Shown here piece by piece: positions 6,485-12,049 of a stretch of DNA of 12,049 bases. Source of the stretch: Chloroflexota bacterium. Its GTDB lineage: Bacteria; Chloroflexota; Ktedonobacteria; Ktedonobacterales; Ktedonobacteraceae. The DNA lies in contig VBHV01000231.1 in assembly GCA_005881995.1 (NCBI GenBank), forward strand, positions 1-12,049, read 5' to 3'. A model generated the notes under the pieces. It did not search any database. It was not told the origin of the DNA and saw nothing but the letters and a program-made list of their open reading frames with translations. Each line of letters begins with the position of its first letter. Within the stretch, counting starts at the first letter, position 1. Position numbers and translations under genes: made by a program.

Positions 6485-8392
6485 ATGACAGAAAATCTAC
6501 TTGAGGTCAGTAACCTCAAGACCTACTTTTTCACGCGTGGCGGGGTGGTCAAGGCTGTTGATGATGTCTCGTTTGTCATCAAGCCAGGTGAGACGTTAGG
6601 TGTGGTGGGAGAAAGCGGCTGTGGCAAAAGTGTCACCGCGCTCTCTATCATGCGGCTGGTAGCGAATCCGCCAGGCAAAATTGTTGGCGGCGAAATCAAC
6701 TTTAACGGCGAGAACATTTTAGAGAAGAACCAGGAAGAGCTTACTGAGCTACGCGGCAGTAAAATCTCGATGATCTTCCAGGATCCGATGACCTCACTGA
6801 ATCCCGTGTTTAACGTTGGCTTTCAGATTGCGGAGACGGTGTCCAGGCACCGCAAAGATGTAAGCAAAGACCAGGCATGGAAACGCGCCGTCGAAATGCT
6901 CGATCTTGTGCGCATTCCCGACGCCAAGCGGCGCGCCAAAAACTACCCACATGAGTTTAGCGGAGGTATGCGCCAGCGTGTCATGATCGCCATTGCCCTG
7001 GCATGCAACCCCAAACTGCTGATTGCTGACGAGCCGACTACTGCGCTCGATGTGACAATCCAGGCGCAAATTCTGGAACTGATGAAGGGCCTTTCAAAAG
7101 AGTTTGATACGGCAGTAATGTTGATTACCCATGATCTGGGTGTGGTGGCAGGCACGTGTGAGTTTGTGAATGTGATGTACGCGGGACATGTAGTCGAATC
7201 AGGACCTGTCGGTCAGATTTTCGCGACACCCGCTCACCCGTACACGGTGGGGCTGCTGCACTCTATTCCGCGCTTAGATGATCAACGCGGCGTGAAACTG
7301 ACGCCGATTGGCGGACAACCACCCGATCTGCTGAACCCGCCTGTGGGTTGTCCCTACGCTCCCCGTTGCCCCAAGGTGCAGAGTAAATGCCAAATGAAAG
7401 CGGCTGCGGTGGAAACAGACAGTACCACGCTGGTCGATGTCAAAGGTCTGAAAGTCCATTTTCCCATTAAAGGGGGCCTCCTGAATCGTACGGTAGCGCA
7501 TGTCAAGGCGGTCGATGGCGTTGACCTCTTTATTCGCCGCGGTGAGACGCTAGGCCTGGTAGGAGAAAGTGGCTGTGGCAAATCTACGACGGGGCGCGCA
7601 GTCTTACAGCTCATTAAACCAACGGCAGGCACTGTCAAGCTTGATGGCGTAGAATTGACAACGCTTTCCCCTAACGACATACGCCTGAAACGTGCCGAAA
7701 TGCAGATGGTTTTCCAGGACCCCTATGGCTCGCTCAATCCACGTTTCACGATTGGGCAAATAGTCGCGGAGCCGCTGGAAAATTTTAACCGGGGCACCCC
7801 GAAGGAGATTAAGGATGAGGTAGCGCACATGTTGGAAGTGGTCGGCCTCAACCCTTTCTTTATGAACCGCTTCGCGCACGAGTTTAGCGGCGGTCAACGC
7901 CAGCGTATCGGTATCGCGCGCGCCCTGGCGCTGCGTCCATCGTTTATTGTAGCTGACGAGCCGGTATCCGCGTTGGACGTATCGATTCAAGCGCAGGTGC
8001 TCAACCTGCTGGAGGAATTACAGGAAGATTTTGGTCTGACCTACCTGTTTGTCGCGCACAATCTCTCGGTCGTGAAGCATATCAGCGATCGCGTGGCCGT
8101 GATGTACCTGGGGCGCGTGGCTGAACTGGCTATCAGTGAGGACCTGTACGATGCTCCCCAGCACCCATACACGCAGGCGCTGCTCTCGGCTATCCCGGTG
8201 CCCGATCCTGAAAAAGAGTTAAAACGTAAACGCATCATCCTGGAAGGTGATGTACCTAGTCCTGTGAATCCGCCTTCGGGCTGCAACTTCCATCCCCGCT
8301 GCTGGAAGGCGCAGGACATTTGCCGCGAAGTTATCCCACCATTGGAGGAGAAGCAGCCTAATCATTACGCGGCCTGTCACTTCCCAGGGTAG
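6485..8392 (+). CDS. oppDF: Fused OppD-OppF peptide ABC transporter ATPase
   Basis: One 635-residue protein carries both nucleotide-binding domains that power the OppBC channel. Domain 1 (about 5-300): Walker A GESGCGKS 42-49, Q-loop Gln99, signature FSGGMRQ 158-164, Walker B LLIADEP 178-184, H-loop His216. Domain 2 (about 316-635): Walker A 360-368, Gln411, signature FSGGQRQ 467-473, Walker B FIVADEP 487-493, His525. Both ATP sites look intact. Each half ends in an oligo_HPY-type Cys region; the C-terminal one has Cys600, 606, 613 and 631, while the internal one has only Cys289, 295 and 302 because the fusion point follows directly. Fused OppD proteins are known, for example in mycobacteria. 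The start at 6485 is chosen over an in-frame TTG at 6458 because GGAG lies 8 bases upstream and the protein then begins like OppD ([11 protein letters not shown]). Two tandem repeats separate it from oppC. Confidence 0.95.
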   Translation: MTENLLEVSNLKTYFFTRGGVVKAVDDVSFVIKPGETLGVVGESGCGKSVTALSIMRLVANPPGKIVGGEINFNGENILEKNQEELTELRGSKISMIFQDPMTSLNPVFNVGFQIAETVSRHRKDVSKDQAWKRAVEMLDLVRIPDAKRRAKNYPHEFSGGMRQRVMIAIALACNPKLLIADEPTTALDVTIQAQILELMKGLSKEFDTAVMLITHDLGVVAGTCEFVNVMYAGHVVESGPVGQIFATPAHPYTVGLLHSIPRLDDQRGVKLTPIGGQPPDLLNPPVGCPYAPRCPKVQSKCQMKAAAVETDSTTLVDVKGLKVHFPIKGGLLNRTVAHVKAVDGVDLFIRRGETLGLVGESGCGKSTTGRAVLQLIKPTAGTVKLDGVELTTLSPNDIRLKRAEMQMVFQDPYGSLNPRFTIGQIVAEPLENFNRGTPKEIKDEVAHMLEVVGLNPFFMNRFAHEFSGGQRQRIGIARALALRPSFIVADEPVSALDVSIQAQVLNLLEELQEDFGLTYLFVAHNLSVVKHISDRVAVMYLGRVAELAISEDLYDAPQHPYTQALLSAIPVPDPEKELKRKRIILEGDVPSPVNPPSGCNFHPRCWKAQDICREVIPPLEEKQPNHYAACHFPG

Positions 8393-8394
8393 TG

Positions 8395-8805
8395 TCAGTC
8401 CGGATTTTGTTCGAAACGCTTCATGCGAGACAGTAAACGGATGCGCGCCACTAAATGGCGCGCATCGTATGGTTTCACAACGTAATCATCGGCCCCTGCA
8501 TCAAATCCCGCTACTTTATCCTGCAGTGTGGCATGAGAGGTCAACAGCATAACAGGGAGAAAGCGCAGAGATGGGGTAAGTCGTACAAAGCGGCAGAGTT
8601 CAAGCCCGCTTTCCTGGCCAATGCGGACTTCGCTAATCAGCATATCAGGAAGGGAATCGGCAAGGCGCTGTTTTGCTTCCGCCAGTGATGTAGCGTTACG
8701 TAGGACGAAGCCTTCGCCCAGAGCCTGCTGTATCCTGTAACAGGCCCCCGGATCACTATCTACCAGAAGAATGTATAACTTGCGAAATTGCTGCAATCCG
8801 TACAC
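8395..8805 (-). CDS. Single-domain receiver protein with Glu at the phosphoacceptor site
   Basis: A 136-residue stand-alone receiver (CheY-like) domain without a DNA-binding or enzymatic output domain. The acidic pair is Asp16/Asp18 (LLVDSDPG), the switch residue is Thr89 (LLTS), and the conserved lysine is Lys111 (DDYVVKPY). The residue aligning with the phosphorylated Asp is Glu59 (LISEVRIGQESG); I checked the codon as GAA. It therefore probably cannot be phosphorylated normally and may mimic the active state. The GTG start at 8805 follows closely after GGTGAG, and a stop codon lies two codons upstream; a TTG at 8796 is an alternative with better spacing. It is 17 bases downstream of the other receiver gene and surely co-transcribed. 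It converges on oppDF with only 2 bases between stops, so neither has room for its own terminator. Confidence 0.85.
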   Translation of the reverse strand: MYGLQQFRKLYILLVDSDPGACYRIQQALGEGFVLRNATSLAEAKQRLADSLPDMLISEVRIGQESGLELCRFVRLTPSLRFLPVMLLTSHATLQDKVAGFDAGADDYVVKPYDARHLVARIRLLSRMKRFEQNPD

Positions 8806-8822
8806 TGCTCACCGTCGACGCT

Positions 8823-9251
8823 TTACTCTCGCTCGGCCTGTGTCTGCACCAGGTGATCCATGCGTCTCTGACGGTCCGCCGGAGTGAGGCGCAATACTCG
8901 TTCAATGGCGGCATTCAAGGCACTTGGCTTAAATGGTTTGGTGAGGTAATCATCAACACCGGAGAGCAAGCCCGTCATCTGATCCTGTTCGCGGGTCATG
9001 GCGCTCAGAATGATTAACGGGATATTCATAGTGCGCGCATCGCCACGCAAACAACGCACCAGTTGATATCCATCCATGCGCGGCATTTTCACGTCGATAA
9101 TCACGCAATCGGGCTGCTCGGCATAGACACGCTCCAGGCCCTGTACGCCATCATAGGCGACGACAACATTGTATGCCCCCTGCAGGTTCACGGCATATTT
9201 GATGAGCTCTACAATGGTTGGATTATCGTCGATCACCAGGACTTTTTTCAT
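8823..9251 (-). CDS. Single-domain response regulator (CheY-like)
   Basis: A 142-residue receiver protein with all the usual residues: acidic pair Asp8/Asp9 (KVLVIDDN), phosphoacceptor Asp53 (VIIDVKMPRMDG), switch Ser83 (ILSA) and Lys105 (DDYLTKPF). There is no output domain; the tail after about residue 122 is short, charged and polar. Such proteins pass phosphate within relays or act by protein contact. The start at 9251 is chosen because GGAGAG lies 5 bases upstream and the protein begins at the first beta strand. A longer frame from a TTG at 9341 would begin inside the promoter (9320-9348) and is unlikely. It is first in a two-gene operon with the Asp-to-Glu receiver. No histidine kinase is in the window. 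Confidence 0.92.
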   Translation of the reverse strand: MKKVLVIDDNPTIVELIKYAVNLQGAYNVVVAYDGVQGLERVYAEQPDCVIIDVKMPRMDGYQLVRCLRGDARTMNIPLIILSAMTREQDQMTGLLSGVDDYLTKPFKPSALNAAIERVLRLTPADRQRRMDHLVQTQAERE

Positions 9252-9319
9252 TGGCTCTCCGCACCGATAGGTCGTCTCTTTCAACATACTACTTTCCAAA
9301 GAACCTGTCGCCTTTCTGA

Positions 9320-9348
9320 ATTGTAACACAGTTCTTTTCAACTGCCAA
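9320..9348 (-). promoter_or_regulatory. Promoter of the two receiver genes
   Basis: Read on the minus strand: -35 TTGGCA (9348-9343), 17-base spacer, -10 TACAAT (9325-9320). Each is one mismatch from the sigma-70 consensus. Transcription would start near 9313, giving a leader of about 60 bases before the ATG at 9251. The 11-bp repeat array begins about 34 bases upstream of the -35 box. Confidence 0.6.
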
Positions 9349-9357
9349 CTAATACGC

Positions 9358-9454
9358 CCTGGCAGGCTTGCAGTACTATTTACAGACTACCTACAGACTA
9401 ACTGAAGACTACCTGCACTCTATCTGTGGGCCTACTACCTAAACGCCTGCCAGG
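9358..9454. repeat. 10-bp perfect inverted repeat framing the control region
   Basis: CCTGGCAGGC (9358-9367) and its exact reverse complement GCCTGCCAGG (9445-9454) flank 77 bases that contain the 11-bp repeat array. Each arm is itself almost palindromic (CCTG-N-CAGG), as expected of a dimeric protein site, so the pair could support a DNA loop. The alternative is a small transposon-like element with terminal inverted repeats, but I see no clear target-site duplication. Confidence 0.6.
9382..9425. promoter_or_regulatory. Array of 11-bp direct repeats (probable multi-monomer regulator site)
   Basis: ACAGACTACCT (9382-9392), ACAGACTAACT (9393-9403) and GAAGACTACCT (9404-9414) follow head to tail, then a weaker fourth copy GCACTCTATCT (9415-9425, 7 of 11 matches). 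The period is close to one helical turn, so monomers would line up on one face of DNA, as for OmpR/PhoB-type regulators. The array lies in the divergent control region, upstream of the receiver promoter and about 86 bases before the -35 of the ThiF-like gene. The cognate regulator is not identified. Confidence 0.6.
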
Positions 9455-9510
9455 ATAAACCTTACGTTCTCATTATCGGCAGATGTTCACTTTTTCACTA
9501 GAGCTTTTCT

Positions 9511-9538
9511 TAGACAACGGCGCCTTGTATGTTACAAT
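9511..9538 (+). promoter_or_regulatory. Promoter of the ThiF-like gene
   Basis: The -35 box TAGACA (9511-9516), a 16-base spacer and the -10 box TACAAT (9533-9538) resemble a sigma-70 promoter. Transcription would start near 9545, about 50 bases before the chosen ATG at 9595. Confidence 0.55.
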
Positions 9539-9554
9539 ACAAGTATCTATACTT
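9524..9554. promoter_or_regulatory. Adjacent overlapping palindromes at the ThiF-like gene promoter (possible operator)
   Basis: CTTGTAT-GTTACA-ATACAAG (9524-9543, 7-bp perfect arms) covers the -10 box. It overlaps AAGTAT-CT-ATACTT (9541-9554, 6-bp perfect arms), which spans the predicted start of transcription. Sites in this position usually bind a repressor. The protein is unknown. Confidence 0.45.
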
Positions 9555-9594
9555 ACATTCTACTCACGTCAGAAACATATACGGAGATGTTGCT

Positions 9595-10626
9595 ATGCCA
9601 GCTAGAACAGCCCTGGACCGCTATTCAAGACAGACGTTATTCAAGCCCATTGGAAAAGAGGGGCAGGAACGGCTGCGAACTGCATCTGTAGCCATTATTG
9701 GATGTGGCGCGCTGGGCAGTTCGCTTGCCAATAATCTTTGCAGAGCTGGCATTGGGCGCCTGGTGATCGCGGACCGTGATTACATCGAGATCAATAACCT
9801 GCAGCGCCAGATTCTCTTCGATGAGGATGATATCGCGCGCAGGCTTCCCAAAGCAGTGGCTGCGGCAGACAAACTACGCCGCATCAATAGTGATACGACC
9901 ATCGAAGCGCTGGTAGAAGATATCAACGCCGATGGGATTGAGTCCCTGGTACAAGATGTTGAGCTGGTGCTAGACGCGACCGACAACTTTGAGACCCGCT
10001 ACCTGCTCAATGATGTGTGCATAAAATTCGCGCGCCCCTGGATTTATAGCGGCGTGATTGCTTCCTATGGGGTGACGATGAATATTCTTCCAGGTGATAC
10101 ACCCTGCCTGCGCTGCATTTTTCCCGAAATGCCCGCGCCGGGTACAACCGCGACCTGTGATACGGCTGGTATCTTGAATGGAATCGTGGCCGCCATCGCC
10201 GGTATCGCTTCGACCGAAGCGCTCAAGCTGCTGCTGCGTAGCGAGCAAGTCAGCCGCGCTATGTTCTGGATGGATGTGTGGGAGAATACAAGCGAACGCA
10301 TCGAGCTACCGCGCCAGCCAGATTGCCCCACCTGCGGTCAGCATTCCTATGAATTTCTCGATGCGTTGAGCGGCACGAACAGTACCAGTCTGTGCGGGCG
10401 CAATGCTGTACAGGTACGCGGCAGCAGGAAGGGAGATAGAGTTAATTTCCCAGTCCTGGCTGAACGTCTGAGTTCTGTGGGGCAGGTCTCTTATAATGCC
10501 TACCTGCTGCGTTTCCTCGTTGACGAATACGAGCTGACGGTATTTCCCGATGCACGCGCCATCATCAAAGGCACAGACGATGAGATGGTCGCCCGTTCGG
10601 TCTATGCACGTTACATCGGGATGTAG
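9595..10626 (+). CDS. ThiF/MoeB/HesA-type E1-like adenylyltransferase
   Basis: A 343-residue E1-like enzyme that would adenylate the C-terminal glycine of a small ubiquitin-like sulfur carrier (ThiS or MoaD type) using ATP. Visible: N-terminal RYSRQ (9-13), nucleotide-binding GCGALGS (36-42), Asp60, Asn68 with Arg71-Gln72, Lys86, ATDNFETR (128-135), zinc-binding pairs CLRC (171-174) and CPTC (244-247), and Cys188 in TCDTAG at the position of the catalytic cysteine. Residues about 260-343 (LCGRNAVQV ... LTVFPDARAIIKGT ... YARYIG) form an extra C-terminal domain that is not rhodanese; similar tails occur in Bacillus-type ThiF, as far as I recall. ATG 9595 is chosen over ATG 9529 because GGAG lies 8 bases upstream and 9529 falls inside the promoter. 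No thiS, thiG or moaD is adjacent, so thiamine versus molybdopterin use is unresolved. Confidence 0.9.
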   Translation: MPARTALDRYSRQTLFKPIGKEGQERLRTASVAIIGCGALGSSLANNLCRAGIGRLVIADRDYIEINNLQRQILFDEDDIARRLPKAVAAADKLRRINSDTTIEALVEDINADGIESLVQDVELVLDATDNFETRYLLNDVCIKFARPWIYSGVIASYGVTMNILPGDTPCLRCIFPEMPAPGTTATCDTAGILNGIVAAIAGIASTEALKLLLRSEQVSRAMFWMDVWENTSERIELPRQPDCPTCGQHSYEFLDALSGTNSTSLCGRNAVQVRGSRKGDRVNFPVLAERLSSVGQVSYNAYLLRFLVDEYELTVFPDARAIIKGTDDEMVARSVYARYIGM

Positions 10627-10638
10627 CAAGCGCGACAG

Positions 10639-11334
10639 TCAGGCCGAAGTACCCGATCTTCTGGAGGCCAGGTCTGCTTGCACTTCGCTGATGCGAATAC
10701 CACGTGCCAGGTCATTGCGCGCCAGACTCCAATACCAGTCGAGGCCCGGAAGCATAATCAGGCAGATGATACCGGTGATAAGCGTTAGCAAGAGACTTAT
10801 CCAGAGACCCGCACCGGGAAAGGTCGCAATTTGACCGCCAGAACCTTTTATTTGTGAGAAAGCCGCAAAGAAGCTGACCAAAAAGTAGATAATCTCAAGC
10901 AGCAAGGCGAGACCAAAGCTCACTCGAATGGAGAGCGTCAACCAGAAAGGCAGTAATTTGTCCTTAAACACAAGGAACGCTAAAATAAGCTGGATCACAC
11001 CCACGACCGGGAACGCCCAGAGCAGCGGAAAAGAGAAAGAATCATCTACACTATGACTACCGCTACCGTCATTATTTTCAATGTCAACACGAGTAGACAC
11101 GCCGCTACCAGCGATAGTGGTGCCGGGGACATTCATGAGAGAGCCGGCATTGGGTACCTTAGGGGAAGACAGTGATAATCCAATGGAAAACCAGGGTAGG
11201 AGAAAAAAACACAGGATTAAAGCCAGGCCTGCTATCGCTGGCGTCAGGATAGCATAGGGTAAGCGTGCCTTATACACTTTTGCGCTATAGCTCGGATTGG
11301 ATTCAATCACGTCGGAGTATGTTTGCGTTGGCAT
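10639..11334 (-). CDS. Four-helix membrane protein of unknown function
   Basis: A 231-residue protein I cannot assign to a family. It has a polar, basic N-terminus (1-25), a first helix (about 27-50), a polar Ser/Gly/Asn/Asp-rich loop (51-100), a second helix (about 101-123), a short KDK turn, a third long helix (about 128-158), a Gly-rich loop and a fourth helix (about 176-197), then a charged C-terminal tail (198-231). The positive-inside rule suggests both ends face the cytoplasm and the 50-residue loop faces outward. The ATG is preceded by GGAGG six bases upstream. It has its own promoter and converges on the ThiF-like gene with a 12-base gap, so it is not in an operon with any gene here. 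Confidence 0.85.
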   Translation of the reverse strand: MPTQTYSDVIESNPSYSAKVYKARLPYAILTPAIAGLALILCFFLLPWFSIGLSLSSPKVPNAGSLMNVPGTTIAGSGVSTRVDIENNDGSGSHSVDDSFSFPLLWAFPVVGVIQLILAFLVFKDKLLPFWLTLSIRVSFGLALLLEIIYFLVSFFAAFSQIKGSGGQIATFPGAGLWISLLLTLITGIICLIMLPGLDWYWSLARNDLARGIRISEVQADLASRRSGTSA

Positions 11335-11393
11335 AGTTTCCTCCCTCTATATTCAACTTGCGCGGAGCTATACCAGGCTCCTCAGGTTGCTTT

Positions 11394-11422
11394 AGTATAT
11401 CTTACTTATCTCACCATCGCAA
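11394..11422 (-). promoter_or_regulatory. Promoter of the membrane-protein gene
   Basis: Read on the minus strand: -35 TTGCGA (11422-11417), 17-base spacer, -10 TATACT (11399-11394). The start of transcription would be near 11387, about 53 bases before the ATG at 11334. It is divergent from the metG promoter. Confidence 0.5.
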
Positions 11423-11442
11423 GAATAGCGCAGGCACGCGCA

Positions 11443-11469
11443 TTGATGCTTGTGCGAGCATGTTATAAT
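11443..11469 (+). promoter_or_regulatory. Promoter of metG (extended -10)
   Basis: TATAAT (11464-11469) is a perfect -10 box preceded by TGT, making the extended form TGTTATAAT. A possible -35, TTGATG (11443-11448), is at a short 15-base spacing, so the extended -10 may carry most of the activity. Transcription would begin near 11476, giving a leader of about 55 bases. I see no T-box or other leader structure in it. Confidence 0.6.
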
Positions 11470-11530
11470 AGGCGCAGTTACGAACATCCTGTTGCTTTTA
11501 CCTCTTTCATTTGAGGGAGACAAATATTAC

Positions 11531-12049
11531 ATGAATGAACATATCCTTGTATGTGTGGCGTGGCCCTATGCGAAAAGCTCGACGCATGTTGGCCAGATTG
11601 TAGGGGCATATCTTCCTGCTGATACATTTGCGCGTTATCATCGCCTGGCAGGGAACAAGGTGTTGATGGTTTCCGGCAGCGATGAACACGGAACTCCCAT
11701 CCTGGTTGATTCCGAGCGCGAGGGGGTAAGTCCACGTGAATTTGTGGCCCGCTATCATCGACAAATTTGCGAAGTATGGGATCGCCTGGGGATGTCCTGG
11801 GACTTATATACCGAGACGGGTACAGAAAATCACTATCGTATAACGCAAGATTTCTTTCTAACGCTCTACGACAAGGGGTATATCTTCAAGGATACGATGG
11901 AGTCGCCCTATTGCCCAACCGACCGCCGTTTTCTGCCGGACCGCTATGTCGAAGGCACCTGTCCGCACTGCGGCTTCACCTCTGCACGCGGCGATCAGTG
12001 CGATAATTGTGGACGCACGCTCGATCCGGTAGACCTGATCTCACCGCGT
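11531..12049 (+). CDS. metG: Methionyl-tRNA synthetase (3' partial)
   Basis: The first 173 residues of a class I synthetase that charges tRNA-Met with methionine in the cytoplasm. Visible: N-terminal strand with WPYAKSSTHVGQ (11-22), GAYLPADTFARYHRLAGNKV (25-44), GSDEHGTPI (49-57), FLPDRYVEGTCPHCG (134-148) and the zinc knuckle pairs Cys144/Cys147 and Cys157/Cys160. This matches the MetG type whose N-terminal sequence is close to actinobacterial and Chloroflexota enzymes. The first signature, normally HIGH, reads HVGQ (19-22), losing the second histidine. The KMSKS loop and anticodon domain lie outside the window. The start has GAGGGAG about 10 bases upstream and its own promoter. The frame is open to the last base. 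Confidence 0.95.
   Translation, partial: MNEHILVCVAWPYAKSSTHVGQIVGAYLPADTFARYHRLAGNKVLMVSGSDEHGTPILVDSEREGVSPREFVARYHRQICEVWDRLGMSWDLYTETGTENHYRITQDFFLTLYDKGYIFKDTMESPYCPTDRRFLPDRYVEGTCPHCGFTSARGDQCDNCGRTLDPVDLISPR

Noticed and set aside
9252..9341. 30-residue N-terminal extension of the canonical receiver
   Set aside because: The TTG start lies within the promoter, whereas ATG 9251 has a good ribosome-binding site and begins at the first receiver strand.
9529..9594. 22-residue N-terminal extension of the ThiF-like protein
   Set aside because: The ATG at 9529 overlaps the -10 region and lies before the predicted transcription start; ATG 9595 has GGAG at proper spacing.

Overview
The window (about 55% GC by eye) looks like part of a bacterial chromosome. 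Gene style and protein sequences (a fused OppD-OppF ATPase, a ThiF with a long C-terminal extension, an actinobacterial/Chloroflexota-like MetRS, stand-alone receiver proteins) suggest a Chloroflexota-type soil bacterium such as a member of the Ktedonobacteria. That placement is inference; no rRNA or other marker is present.

Layout. (1) Bases 2-8392 on the + strand form an oligopeptide/dipeptide ABC importer locus: two paralogous solute-binding proteins in tandem (the first cut by the window start), two permeases (OppB and OppC type) and one polypeptide carrying both ATPases. The second binding-protein gene is preceded by a 533-base gap with strong potential RNA structure. The permeases have their own near-consensus promoter (TTGACA-17-TACAAT at 4082) just after a perfect 19-bp hairpin element. 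A duplicated, structured repeat separates oppC from the ATPase gene. (2) Bases 8395-9251 on the - strand hold two single-domain response regulators in an operon that converges on the ATPase gene with a 2-base gap. The first-transcribed is canonical; the second has Glu where the phosphoacceptor Asp should be. (3) A 343-base divergent control region contains two opposed promoters, an array of 11-bp direct repeats framed by a perfect 10-bp inverted repeat, and overlapping palindromes at the rightward promoter. (4) A ThiF/MoeB-type E1-like adenylyltransferase (+) converges on a four-helix membrane protein of unknown function (-). (5) A divergent promoter region leads to the start of metG (methionyl-tRNA synthetase), cut by the window end, with an unusual HVGQ version of the HIGH motif.

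How they work together. The Opp proteins form one transporter: lipoprotein receptors outside the membrane capture peptides (or similar solutes), OppB/OppC form the channel, and the fused ATPase supplies both nucleotide-binding domains. The two receiver proteins probably work as a pair in a phosphorelay whose kinase is not in the window. The ThiF-like protein, membrane protein and MetRS appear to be independent units. No complete new defence or mobile system was recognised. The most unusual items are the Asp-to-Glu receiver, the helical-phase repeat array, the structured region before the second oppA, the missing OppC motif and the repeat pair inside the opp operon.
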